DNA from: Caldifarciminota bacterium
Lineage (GTDB): Bacteria > WOR-3 > Hydrothermia > UBA1063 > CAJXJZ01
DNA length: 18,431 nt
Assembly (NCBI GenBank): GCA_027073945.1
Contig: JALTEL010000494.1
Span: 1-18,431 of the forward strand
Direction of reading: 5' to 3'
The translations under genes and the position numbers were made by a program. Below are positions 7,751-15,068 of this stretch, piece after piece. The notes beneath the pieces are model-generated. The model did no database searches and was not told the DNA's origin. It saw nothing but the letters and a program-made list of their open reading frames with translations. Every line of letters begins with the position of its first letter. Positions within the stretch are counted from its first letter, which is position 1.

Positions 7751-8646
7751 GGTTTGAACTTCAGTGTTACTTTCTGAACATACCCGGGTTCAGAAGAAGG
7801 GACCAGTGCATAATTTACAGAGAATTTCTTTATATCCAATGCAGCCCCCAGTGTAATACCTGTTTTGCCGTATCCACCCATTAAAAATAATCCATTGGTC
7901 AGTTTATACTGAAAGCCGCAGGAAGGTGATATTGTCAGTGGCCCCGCTGTTATAAATGCATAGTCTTTCCACCCTTCGAATTCCGTTTCCAATGAGAATG
8001 TAAACTGACTCTTACCTATTGCGGTTCCAGCCCCCAATATAATAGATGGGTAGGTCCATTCATATCCCCCATTTTTTGAAAAAATACATGGGGCATTTTT
8101 TAGCACACAGGCAAACTTCGCTTTTTCTTCCCTGTAGTTAAGCCCAAAGTCCAGGAATCCTCCTTTTTCTGTGCTTACACTCAGGTCTTCGTAAAAAAGT
8201 CCCACTGATATGCCTGCGGATAGTTTTTGTGACATGTTTTTCCCTGCAGTTGCACCAGCAATGAAGAACCTATAAACACTTGAAGATTTTTTTATGATAT
8301 TGCCATCAACGACTCCCTTCGAGCTGTCCTTTAATGTCGTAAATTCTATGGGAGAAGAGTGAAGGTACCCCAGGAAGAAGTTTGATTCATAGGTTTTGAA
8401 AAGATTGAAACTTCCAAATTCCATTTCTTCTACTTTGATAAAACCACTGTAATAAGAAAAATGTGATGCCCCGAACTCTTTGATGTTGGAGTACAGAGCA
8501 GGATTCTGATATGCGGAAGCAGAATAAACTATATCCATGCCTCCTGTTGATGAAATGGCAGCATCTTTGAACATCTCAAACACTTCACCCCTGTATTTCG
8601 CAAATAGGGGAGTTGAAAGCAAAATAAGTGCGGTAACTAATCTCAT
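7747..8646 (-). CDS. PorV/PorQ-like (UPF0164-type) outer-membrane beta-barrel protein
   Basis: This encodes 299 residues. A signal peptide is evident at residues 1-16, with basic R2, a hydrophobic core and STPLFA before the cut. The mature protein is made of alternating amphipathic strands with many glycines and aromatics. Near its start it has the YQNPAL segment (46-51), typical of the PorV/PorQ/UPF0164 family whose members shuttle or anchor type IX cargo in the outer membrane. The C-terminus ends in a beta strand (VTLKFKP). The ATG at 8646 lies three bases after the hslV stop. The gene is the middle member of the hslV unit. Presence of a T9SS-type tail on the protein at 5177-6535 makes a secretion-related role plausible, but the assignment rests on fold-like pattern rather than strong motifs. 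Confidence 0.62.
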   Translation of the reverse strand: MRLVTALILLSTPLFAKYRGEVFEMFKDAAISSTGGMDIVYSASAYQNPALYSNIKEFGASHFSYYSGFIKVEEMEFGSFNLFKTYESNFFLGYLHSSPIEFTTLKDSSKGVVDGNIIKKSSSVYRFFIAGATAGKNMSQKLSAGISVGLFYEDLSVSTEKGGFLDFGLNYREEKAKFACVLKNAPCIFSKNGGYEWTYPSIILGAGTAIGKSQFTFSLETEFEGWKDYAFITAGPLTISPSCGFQYKLTNGLFLMGGYGKTGITLGAALDIKKFSVNYALVPSSEPGYVQKVTLKFKP

Positions 8647-8649
8647 TGA

Positions 8650-9183
8650 TTATTTTATTTCAACAATGGAGAAGTGGTCATTCGTGTATATGCAGATGCT
8701 GGATGCTATTTTCAGTGATTCCGATACGATTTCCCTTGCAGAGAATTTTGTATGTGAAGAGAGAGCTTTTGCTGCTGCAAGCGCATAAGGTCCACCAGAG
8801 CCGATTGCAACAATACCATGATCAGCTTCAATAACATCCCCGTTACCTGTGATGATAAAGGCTTTTTTTCTGTTCACAACTGCAAGCATTGCTTCAAGCC
8901 TTCTCAGTACCTTATCCTGTCTCCAGTCTTTTGCAAGCTCAACACTTGCCTTCAGTAAGTTCCCTTTTGTTTGTTCCAGTTTTACCTCAAGCCTTTCGAA
9001 CAGAGTAAGTGCGTCTGCTGCAGCCCCTGCAAAACCTGCCAGTATCGCGTTCTGATAAAGAGTACGTACTTTATTTGCAGAGTGTTTTACAACCGTATCT
9101 CCAAATGTTATCTGACCGTCCGAGCCCATTGCTGCTTTTCCATCTTTTACCACCCCTATAACTGTTGTTGAATTTGTTTTCAT
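8650..9183 (-). CDS. hslV: ATP-dependent protease peptidase subunit HslV (ClpQ)
   Basis: This encodes 177 residues from the ATG at 9183, chosen because AAAGGAG lies just upstream. An in-frame ATG 14 codons earlier lacks a site and would extend the protein unnaturally. HslV is the N-terminal-threonine protease that forms a double hexamer capped by the HslU ATPase. By alignment from memory with the E. coli enzyme, T6 is the catalytic Thr1 after removal of a five-residue propeptide. The Asp17 and Lys33 equivalents (D22, K38) are conserved, as are [20 protein letters not shown] and [15 protein letters not shown]. The usual partner hslU is not next door: a barrel-protein gene follows after three bases. 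The propeptide is somewhat longer than in E. coli. Confidence 0.96.
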   Translation of the reverse strand: MKTNSTTVIGVVKDGKAAMGSDGQITFGDTVVKHSANKVRTLYQNAILAGFAGAAADALTLFERLEVKLEQTKGNLLKASVELAKDWRQDKVLRRLEAMLAVVNRKKAFIITGNGDVIEADHGIVAIGSGGPYALAAAKALSSHTKFSAREIVSESLKIASSICIYTNDHFSIVEIK

Positions 9184-9213
9184 ACGCACTCCTTTTGTAT
9201 TATTCTGGTTTTT

Positions 9214-9241
9214 ATTATAATTCAAGGTATGGGTTTATCAA
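9214..9241 (-). promoter_or_regulatory. Promoter for the hslV unit
   Basis: On the minus strand, TTGATA (9241-9236) and TATAAT (9219-9214) have a 16-base spacer. A start near 9207 gives a leader of about 24 bases containing the AAAGGAG of hslV. It lies in the 87-bp gap after the cdaR stop. Confidence 0.68.
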
Positions 9242-9270
9242 AACAGTTTGGTAAAAGTTGGGTAAAACAT

Positions 9271-10200
9271 TTAATGCTTTTTATATGTTTTTTTTATTTC
9301 AACTGTTACATATTGCGGTATGGTTGAAATAAATTTTACACGAGAAGGTACATTGCAAGAGATGCTGACCTTTTGAATTTTATTTTTTGCAAGCATCTCC
9401 ATATTTATTACAGGGCGGCAGATGTATCGGGATAGTCTGACAAATGTGGTTTCCTGCGGTCGCCTTATAATTACTCTCACCGATTCCGGAACAATGAGCA
9501 GCCTCACAGAGTCATTATTTAAAACAGGTATATTGTTCGTGGTATCGTTTATATACGGTACCGCAAAATAGCTGATAAGGACACTGTCATAGGGAAGAAT
9601 TTTGGCAAGTCGATTTGGCAATTTAATGCTGGACCATATACTGTCTTCTCCCATCTTCATTGAGGATATTCTCAGAGTATCTGTGTGCAGTTCGTTTATA
9701 CTTTTGATATAAGAAGCAGGACCTATTATGGTTAGTTTTGTTGGATTCACTTTAATATCTTTGAGTATCAATGAATCCCGGGGAAAAGCAATAACAGGAG
9801 TTATCCTGTATATCTTTTTCTTCTTAATCCTGTCAACAAAGAAATATACTTTTTCGGGCAGAACATCCAGTATTTGAATATTTCCGACCCCTGCCAAATT
9901 CCCATCAGTATAGTCAACAAGATTTTTCCCGAATTTTAGTTTTCCTATGTTAATAACATAGTATGTTTTTGTAAATTTAAGCTTGAGTAAGGCTTTACCC
10001 TTTCCCTGTACCTTTATTCCTATTTTACGCGGCAGATTTGAGACAATGACGAGCGTGTCCGATTTCGTATATCTGTACTTTATGGGTACAGTGGTGTAAA
10101 AGCTGTAGTTCTTTTCCGTTGTGGCATGGAACCATATTAATATGGCAATTATCAGTGAAATGACTTTAAGACCCATGTTGTTGAAAATTTTAGCTTTCAT
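9271..10200 (-). CDS. cdaR: YbbR-domain protein, CdaA regulator CdaR
   Basis: This encodes 309 residues. There is one N-terminal transmembrane helix (about 12-27) with the family signature N..GLK..SL..A..IW (W23). It is followed by an extracytoplasmic region with at least two YbbR-type beta repeats, seen as recurring VP(I)...R/Y, LP..I.V.V.G, LP..V.F.V and GP.S.I.SI elements. YbbR proteins encoded with CdaA bind and modulate the diadenylate cyclase in Gram-positive bacteria. The ATG at 10200 overlaps the end of cdaA by 11 bases, with AAGG just upstream, so expression is coupled. Sequence divergence is high, as is normal for this family. The operon context makes the call secure. Confidence 0.87.
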   Translation of the reverse strand: MKAKIFNNMGLKVISLIIAILIWFHATTEKNYSFYTTVPIKYRYTKSDTLVIVSNLPRKIGIKVQGKGKALLKLKFTKTYYVINIGKLKFGKNLVDYTDGNLAGVGNIQILDVLPEKVYFFVDRIKKKKIYRITPVIAFPRDSLILKDIKVNPTKLTIIGPASYIKSINELHTDTLRISSMKMGEDSIWSSIKLPNRLAKILPYDSVLISYFAVPYINDTTNNIPVLNNDSVRLLIVPESVRVIIRRPQETTFVRLSRYICRPVINMEMLAKNKIQKVSISCNVPSRVKFISTIPQYVTVEIKKTYKKH

Positions 10201-10966
10201 TTTCTGCCTTACTTTTATTCAGTTCGCTTTCGAATACGCTTCTGAGTTTCTTTTTCAGTTCCTCCGAAGACAGGGCGGCACTCAACATTCCGCTTTCTGC
10301 TATTCTTATGGAATGCCTTTCTTCCGATATTACTATGCTCAAGCAATCTGTGACGCTTGATATACCAACAGAAGCCCTGTGCCTTGTACCTAATTGCGGG
10401 TCAACGTCTTTTGGGTCTGCAAGCGGTAATACAACCCTTGCTGCTATTATTTTATTGCCTTTGATTATGACTGCCCCATCATGTAGGGGAGACGGAGGTG
10501 TGAAAATACTGACAAGTAGAGGAGCAGAAATCTCGGCATTCAGAGGAATGCCTGCATCATTTATATAATCTTTGAGACCAATTTGCCTTTCTATAACAAT
10601 CAATGCCCCGAGCCCTCTGTCTCTTAGAGAGAGCATAGCTCTTACAAGTTCGTCAACGGCTGTGTCATTTAGCGCTCCTATTTTCCCCATAAACGGATTT
10701 TTTCCTATTAAAGCCAGCCCTTTTCGTATCTCGGGCTGAAAGATTATTATTATTGCAAGGAGACCTATACTGGCAAACACGGAAATCAGCCAGTTCAGAG
10801 CTTCAAGGTTAAAGAATACAGAAATACCCCAGAATACGAATATAAAAGATAATCCTATAATCATATATAGAGTCCTGGTGCCTTCAAACAACTCAAGAGT
10901 TTTGTAAACTATTATTGTTACAATAATTATATCAAGAAGATCTTTAATTCCAATATGTAAAGGCAT
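10190..10966 (-). CDS. cdaA: Diadenylate cyclase CdaA (DAC domain)
   Basis: This encodes 258 residues. Three transmembrane helices (about 11-25, 33-52 and 58-77) lead to the cytosolic DAC domain that condenses two ATP into cyclic di-AMP. Catalytic signatures are intact: DGA at 163-165 within SPLHDGAVII, and RHR at 195-197 within LGTRHRASVGI. The family-typical FQPEIRKGL is at 76-84 and VTDCLSIVISEE at 205-216. Cyclic di-AMP controls potassium and osmolyte transport and cell-wall homeostasis in many bacteria. The gene overlaps cdaR downstream. No Shine-Dalgarno precedes the ATG at 10966; instead a promoter lies immediately upstream, suggesting a leaderless mRNA. A later start would delete the first conserved helix, so this start is retained. 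Confidence 0.95.
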   Translation of the reverse strand: MPLHIGIKDLLDIIIVTIIVYKTLELFEGTRTLYMIIGLSFIFVFWGISVFFNLEALNWLISVFASIGLLAIIIIFQPEIRKGLALIGKNPFMGKIGALNDTAVDELVRAMLSLRDRGLGALIVIERQIGLKDYINDAGIPLNAEISAPLLVSIFTPPSPLHDGAVIIKGNKIIAARVVLPLADPKDVDPQLGTRHRASVGISSVTDCLSIVISEERHSIRIAESGMLSAALSSEELKKKLRSVFESELNKSKAENES

Positions 10967-10972
10967 ATAATA

Positions 10973-11001
10973 ATTTTAATGCAAACTGCGTATGCTTGCA
11001 A
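10973..11001 (-). promoter_or_regulatory. Putative promoter of cdaA-cdaR, possibly leaderless
   Basis: On the minus strand, TTGCAA (11001-10996) and TAAAAT (10978-10973) have a 17-base spacer. Six bases separate the -10 element from the ATG at 10966, so the predicted start is the A of the ATG. This matches the missing ribosome-binding site. Confidence 0.5.
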
Positions 11002-11037
11002 GTAAAGTCACTTATAAAGTGCATGTTTGTTGGAAAA

Positions 11038-11772
11038 TTACAAATTGTACAATTCATTTTCCAGTTTAGGTATTAAAAGAAAAACAGCCATAAATATTGA
11101 TATAGCAGAGGCTGCAAATAATGAGAACACTATATATATCTGGTAAAGTGCAGCTTCTACAGGACTCGCCCCGGCTATTAGCAGACCACTCATTGCCCCG
11201 GGAATATGAATCAGACCAAGAACTTTGAGTCCGTCTATCTGAGGAATCATTATAATGAGAAAAACATCGGTGAAAGTAAGACGCATTATTTCTTTCCGTC
11301 CGCCCCCATCAATCAGGATAGCCTCAATTATTTCCCTTTTCTCATGTATCTCTCTTCTCATGAATTTATAGACTGCAGATATGTATTTTGTTGTATTTCC
11401 AATTATCATGCCAGAAAGCGGGACAAAGACATTTGGAGAGATGCTGAGTATGCCGGAAATATAGAGAAGGGTGGCCAGTATCAAAAATGGTATTAGTATA
11501 GAAGAAAAGGATATTAAAAATACATTTCCCAGTCCTCGACCGCGTTCAATTGTTATGAATGTGCCCCCTATCAGCATAAGTGCAATGATGATGATTGACC
11601 ACAGAGCAGGTAATTTGAAAAAGTACAGGAGGACGAATGCAACTAAGATTATCTGCAGAAAACCTCTTGATGCAGGTACAAATAGCTCTTTTACAATATT
11701 GATTTTCAGGTATATATAGAATAAAAGCGGAAACAGAAGAAAAATAAATGATAATGCGAATTTATACAGCAT
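11038..11772 (-). CDS. fetB: FetB-like (UPF0014) ABC transporter permease
   Basis: This encodes 244 residues with about seven hydrophobic helices. UPF0014/FetB hallmarks are visible: ERGRGLG (76-82), PLSGMIIGN (118-126), the cytoplasmic coupling-helix region IIEAILIDGG (148-157), IPQIDGLKVLGLIHIPG (176-192) and MSGLLIAGASPVEAALYQI (194-212). In E. coli FetB forms an iron/metal exporter with the ATPase FetA and protects against oxidative stress. No fetA-like ATPase gene is adjacent: upstream is porB (81 bases away) and downstream is cdaA. Substrate is therefore inferred only. The ATG at 11772 has just a weak GTGGGA upstream. It may be read through from the por operon past a hairpin at 11814-11844. 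Confidence 0.87.
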   Translation of the reverse strand: MLYKFALSFIFLLFPLLFYIYLKINIVKELFVPASRGFLQIILVAFVLLYFFKLPALWSIIIIALMLIGGTFITIERGRGLGNVFLISFSSILIPFLILATLLYISGILSISPNVFVPLSGMIIGNTTKYISAVYKFMRREIHEKREIIEAILIDGGGRKEIMRLTFTDVFLIIMIPQIDGLKVLGLIHIPGAMSGLLIAGASPVEAALYQIYIVFSLFAASAISIFMAVFLLIPKLENELYNL

Positions 11773-11813
11773 TTATCCCACAATAATCCAAATAAGGGTA
11801 TTTAATAATTTGA

Positions 11814-11844
11814 CAGGAGGGGAAGGCTTTGCTTTCCCCTCCTG
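11814..11844. terminator. GC-rich hairpin after porB
   Basis: Arms of 14 bases (11814-11827 and 11831-11844) pair with a single non-Watson-Crick position and a 3-base loop, about 10 bases after the porB stop. The minus-strand tail is AT-rich but lacks a clear U-run. It could be a terminator or a partial attenuator or stabiliser ahead of fetB. Confidence 0.6.
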
Positions 11845-11853
11845 CTTGCTTTA

Positions 11854-12804
11854 TTACTTGTCAGTTTCGGGTGTTCTTTGCTCAAGCCAGAGCAATCTTT
11901 TCCAGTTATTTTCTATGTTATTTTGTATCTTTTTGAGAAGCTCGGGATACTTGAATACATGTTTAAATCTCTTCTGAGGTTTCAGGAATTCTTCTACAGG
12001 CACGAAATTCCTCGGTTTGTACGTAACTTTGTAGTACCCATTCTCAACCTCGTAAAGGGGCCAGAATCTCGTTTCAACTGCTGTCTTTGCAAGTGTAATA
12101 GAAAGATTTTCAGGGTATCCCCAGCCAGGGGGGCATGGAGATAAAACAGCTATGAATGCAGGTCCATCAACCTCGAGACCTTTCTGGACCTTTTTTGTAA
12201 GATCAGACCAGAAGGCAGGGGATGCCTGCGCTGCATAGGGTACATGATGAGCTGCAACAACCTCTGTTAAATCCTTTCTTATATGTTGTTTTCCCGGGAT
12301 AACTTTACCTGCAGGAGAAGTTGTTGTACTGGCTCCCAATGGAGTTCCGCTTGACCTTTGAATGCCTGTGTTCATATAAGCTTCATTGTCATACAGTACA
12401 TAAAGAAAATCGTGTCCCCTTTCGAGTGCTCCAGAGAGTGCCTGAAGACCAATATCATATGTGCCTCCGTCACCACCAAAAGCCACAAATTTCACTTTTT
12501 TCCCGTTTTCTTTTATGCGACCTCTTTTAACCATTGCCTTGTATGCCCTTTCTATACCGGATATTGTGGCGGCAGCATTTTCAAATGCATTGTGCACCCA
12601 GGGAACAGGCCATGAAGTGTAGGGCATAATTGTCGTGACAACCTCCATACATCCTGTGGCATTTGCAACAACCAGATTGTAATCGGCTCCGGCAGCTAAG
12701 ACCATTCTTATAATTGAGGGGAAAGCGCATCCTGCACAGGCTCTGTGTCCTGGCGCAAGTCCATTTGACCTTTCTGCAAGTTGTTTAAGGTTTAATCTCT
12801 GCAT
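11854..12804 (-). CDS. porB: 2-oxoacid (pyruvate):ferredoxin oxidoreductase, beta subunit
   Basis: This encodes 316 residues, the thiamine-diphosphate and proximal [4Fe-4S] subunit. Cluster cysteines are C23 and C26 (GHRACAGC), C52 (ATGC) and C224 (SPCPPGWG). The ThDP/Mg motif is GDGGTYD (111-117), with DNEAYMNTGIQRS following at 139-151. Together with the alpha subunit it decarboxylates a 2-oxoacid, forms acyl-CoA and passes two electrons to ferredoxin. All catalytic features are intact. The length and the C-terminal extension are as in four-subunit pyruvate enzymes. The ATG at 12804 has AAGGAGG five bases upstream. It is the last gene of the gamma-delta-alpha-beta unit that starts at 14870. 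Pyruvate is the likely substrate because the alpha partner resembles PorA rather than VorA or KorA. Confidence 0.93.
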   Translation of the reverse strand: MQRLNLKQLAERSNGLAPGHRACAGCAFPSIIRMVLAAGADYNLVVANATGCMEVVTTIMPYTSWPVPWVHNAFENAAATISGIERAYKAMVKRGRIKENGKKVKFVAFGGDGGTYDIGLQALSGALERGHDFLYVLYDNEAYMNTGIQRSSGTPLGASTTTSPAGKVIPGKQHIRKDLTEVVAAHHVPYAAQASPAFWSDLTKKVQKGLEVDGPAFIAVLSPCPPGWGYPENLSITLAKTAVETRFWPLYEVENGYYKVTYKPRNFVPVEEFLKPQKRFKHVFKYPELLKKIQNNIENNWKRLLWLEQRTPETDK

Positions 12805-12814
12805 TTTTTCCTCC

Positions 12815-14008
12815 TTATTCTCTTACGCCTAAGTATGTTACTTCAGCTTTTTCCTTACCCTGAGCGAGTTCTTTAAGAGTATCTGCAATTATTTCCGCAT
12901 CTTCCATAGGAAAGTCTCGTCCACCGAGCCCAAATACAAAGTCAATCATCCTGGGTCTTTGCTCAAGTGGATAAAGTGCTGCTCGTATCTCGTTGAACAT
13001 TGGTCCTCCCTGTGTGGAGTAAGTGTCTGCTCTGTCCATTACAGCAACAGCTTTTTTACCTTCAAGTGCTTTTCTCAATTCCTCAAAGGGAAATGGACGC
13101 GTAATTCTAAGTCTCAAAAGACCTATTTTTTCACCTTTTTCTCTGCGTGCATCAACTAATTCTTTCATTGTCCCAGCAGCGGAACTCATGCTTACAACCA
13201 CATATTCGGCATCATCCATTCTATATTTTTCAATAAAATCAGGTATGTCTGTACCAAAACGTTTGTTATATTCATCTGTCATGTCCTTTATTATGTTCTT
13301 TGCCTTCTGCATGGCATCCACAACGTGCATTCTGTGCTCAAAGTAGTAATCTTGCAGATCGAGTGGCCCCACGGTTATCGGATGTTCGAAGTCGAACAAG
13401 TTGTACAATGGCTTTCTCGTTCCAACATAGTGTTTTACTTCTTCGTCAGGTAATGTAGCAACAACCTCCATTTCATGACTTATGATAAATCCATCAAGTG
13501 TAACCATTAAAGGTAAATGAACAGCCTCTGCAATTTTTATACCCATGATAACGGAATGATAGGCCTCATTGGCATTTTCCGTGTATATCTGCATCCACCC
13601 GGAATCCCTTGAGCCCATTGTGTCTGAGTGGTCTCCGTGGATATTTATCGGTGAAGAAAGTGCTCTGTTCACCACTGCTATAACTATCGGAGTTCTGAGT
13701 CCGCTTGCAATATACAGTATTTCATGCATAAGCGCAAGGCCTTGAGAGGATGTGCCAGTCATTACCCTTGCACCTCCTACAGATGCTCCCACACAGGCTG
13801 AAATGGCAGAATGCTCGGATTCGACAGGGACAAATTCGGTATCTACAAGACCATCTGCTACGTATTTTGAAAATATCTGAACGATCTCTGTGGCCGGTGT
13901 AATTGGATATGCTGCAACCACATCAGGATTAATCTGTTTCATAGCATAGGCGTATGCCTCATTACCGGTTAAAGCCATTTTTATAAATTTTTGTTCCGTT
14001 TTCTGCAT
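12815..14008 (-). CDS. porA: 2-oxoacid (pyruvate):ferredoxin oxidoreductase, alpha subunit
   Basis: This encodes 397 residues. The N-terminal pyrimidine-binding domain has AAYPITPATE (32-41), VESEHSAI and TSSQGLALMHE. The pyruvate-type stretch NRALSSPINI followed by DHSD and SRDSGWMQIY lies in the next part. A C-terminal transketolase-like domain (from about 260) ends with FGLGGRD. The start at 14008 overlaps the delta-subunit stop by one base (TAATG), and AAAGGAGG lies about eight bases upstream. An ATG at codon 11 also lies close to the usual family start, so the first ten residues are less certain. It heterodimerises with the beta subunit at 11854-12804. This subunit binds the thiamine aminopyrimidine ring and part of CoA. 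Confidence 0.93.
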   Translation of the reverse strand: MQKTEQKFIKMALTGNEAYAYAMKQINPDVVAAYPITPATEIVQIFSKYVADGLVDTEFVPVESEHSAISACVGASVGGARVMTGTSSQGLALMHEILYIASGLRTPIVIAVVNRALSSPINIHGDHSDTMGSRDSGWMQIYTENANEAYHSVIMGIKIAEAVHLPLMVTLDGFIISHEMEVVATLPDEEVKHYVGTRKPLYNLFDFEHPITVGPLDLQDYYFEHRMHVVDAMQKAKNIIKDMTDEYNKRFGTDIPDFIEKYRMDDAEYVVVSMSSAAGTMKELVDARREKGEKIGLLRLRITRPFPFEELRKALEGKKAVAVMDRADTYSTQGGPMFNEIRAALYPLEQRPRMIDFVFGLGGRDFPMEDAEIIADTLKELAQGKEKAEVTYLGVRE

Positions 14009-14298
14009 TACAGTTCCTCCTTTACCATATCAATTGCCTTTATTCTGGGAGGACAAACTTCTGCACATATTCCGCAACCTTTACAGTGATTATAATCAAC
14101 GCCCTGTATTTTTCCGTCTTTTACCAGTACTGAACTGTCAGGACAATAAAGCCAGCATAGAAGGCAATTGGTACATTTATCAAGGTTAATGACGGGCTTT
14201 ACGCCTGTTCGCCATTCTCCCGTGTTAACCTCAGGTGAAGTGGGTGCACCGGGAATGACTGCGCCTTCGGGTAATTCTTTCCATCCCATTTTTTTCAT
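14008..14298 (-). CDS. porD: 2-oxoacid:ferredoxin oxidoreductase, delta (ferredoxin-like) subunit
   Basis: This encodes 96 residues. There are two complete [4Fe-4S] motifs: C42, C45, C48, C52-Pro and C72, C75, C78, C82-Pro. They form a bacterial-ferredoxin-type electron wire from the beta-subunit cluster to free ferredoxin. The N-terminal 40 residues (ELPEGAVIPG, GEWRTGVKPV) are the normal PorD lead-in that docks to the other subunits. The ATG at 14298 follows the gamma-subunit stop by two bases, with AGGAGG upstream. This intact, standard PorD is a useful reference for the enlarged PorD of the divergent operon. Confidence 0.95.
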   Translation of the reverse strand: MKKMGWKELPEGAVIPGAPTSPEVNTGEWRTGVKPVINLDKCTNCLLCWLYCPDSSVLVKDGKIQGVDYNHCKGCGICAEVCPPRIKAIDMVKEEL

Positions 14299-14300
14299 AA

Positions 14301-14870
14301 TTATCTGACCTCCTGATATGCCTTTTTCACAGCCTCGATATTTGCTTTTACAATATCATTTTTATATTTGATTTCCAGCCGTTTTTCGACGCTTGTAAGG
14401 AACCTGTTAAGCTCAATTATCGAAGTCGCTTTTATCAATGCACCAAGCATAGGTGTATTTGGAAGATTTCTGCCTATGATTTCTTCTGAGATGCCACTTG
14501 CATCAACGGTGAATATCTTATTTTTCACATTATATTTTTTAGCCAGTTCATCAGCAGATTTTTTTGTGTTTACAATCATAATAGTGTTTTCATTTACGCC
14601 TTCCCAGACTTTCTCGGTTGCGAGCAAAGTTGGGTCTAAAACCATTATAACATCGGGTATTTTAATCGCAAAATGTATTCTGATTGGCTCATCGCTAATT
14701 CTGTTGTACGCTGTTACCGGAGCGCCTCTGCGTTCAGGACCGTATTCGGGAAATGCTTGAATGTATTTCCCCTCCTGCATCATGGACTCACCGAGGAGGA
14801 GAGCGCCGGTTTTTGCACCCATTCCACCTCTGCCGTGCCATCTTATTTCGAGATATTTCTTTGCTGCCAT
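14301..14870 (-). CDS. porG: 2-oxoacid:ferredoxin oxidoreductase, gamma subunit
   Basis: This encodes 189 residues and is the first gene of the minus-strand por unit. The CoA-binding gamma-domain signature HGRGGMGAKTGA (12-23) is present. FPEYGPERRGAPVTAYNRIS (40-59) and LDPTLL follow. The C-terminal part includes LPNTPMLGALIKAT, also family-typical. The ATG at 14870 has AAGGAGATGT directly upstream. The next gene begins two bases after the stop. It is a paralogue of the gamma subunit at 15069-15629, the two genes facing away from each other across 198 bases. Confidence 0.94.
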   Translation of the reverse strand: MAAKKYLEIRWHGRGGMGAKTGALLLGESMMQEGKYIQAFPEYGPERRGAPVTAYNRISDEPIRIHFAIKIPDVIMVLDPTLLATEKVWEGVNENTIMIVNTKKSADELAKKYNVKNKIFTVDASGISEEIIGRNLPNTPMLGALIKATSIIELNRFLTSVEKRLEIKYKNDIVKANIEAVKKAYQEVR

Positions 14871-14896
14871 TACATCTCCTTGTTTTAAGTTCTATA

Positions 14897-14925
14897 ATTA
14901 TAATGCATGTCTTTCGTACCATCAA
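14897..14925 (-). promoter_or_regulatory. Promoter of the minus-strand por operon
   Basis: On the minus strand, TTGATG (14925-14920) and TATAAT (14902-14897) have a 17-base spacer. The predicted start is near 14890, giving a leader of about 20 bases that contains the porG ribosome-binding site. Confidence 0.75.
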
Positions 14926-14931
14926 GTTGAT
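14921..14931. promoter_or_regulatory. Short palindrome over the -35 element, candidate operator
   Basis: ATCAA-G-TTGAT is a perfect inverted repeat covering most of the -35 element of the minus-strand por promoter. A related repeat, ATCAAA-N6-TTTGAT (14988-15005), covers the -35 element of the divergent promoter. Because TTGA is also the -35 consensus, this may be coincidence. Confidence 0.3.
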
Positions 14932-15000
14932 TTTATGCACAAGTTTACCTGTATTTTATAGCGGTTTTTAATCGTAGGAGAGTGGCTATCAAACGATTTT

Positions 15001-15029
15001 TTGATTATCCACGCCTTTTGATTTATCAT
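15001..15029 (+). promoter_or_regulatory. Promoter of the plus-strand por operon
   Basis: TTGATT (15001-15006) and TATCAT (15024-15029) have a 17-base spacer. The predicted start is near 15036, about 33 bases before the ATG at 15069, which has AAAGGAGG at 15055-15062. Confidence 0.65.
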
Positions 15030-15068
15030 TAACAACAAATAGAATAAACACCTCAAAGGAGGATAGAT

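Noticed and set aside
9184..9225. In-frame N-terminal extension of HslV
   Set aside because: It would move the catalytic threonine 19 residues inward, it overlaps the -10 element and predicted start site of the hslV promoter, and the Shine-Dalgarno fits the ATG at 9183.
14921..15029. A Rex-type redox operator in the por intergenic region
   Set aside because: Only half-site-like TTAACAA (15029-15036 area) is present; no full inverted repeat with the expected spacing was found.
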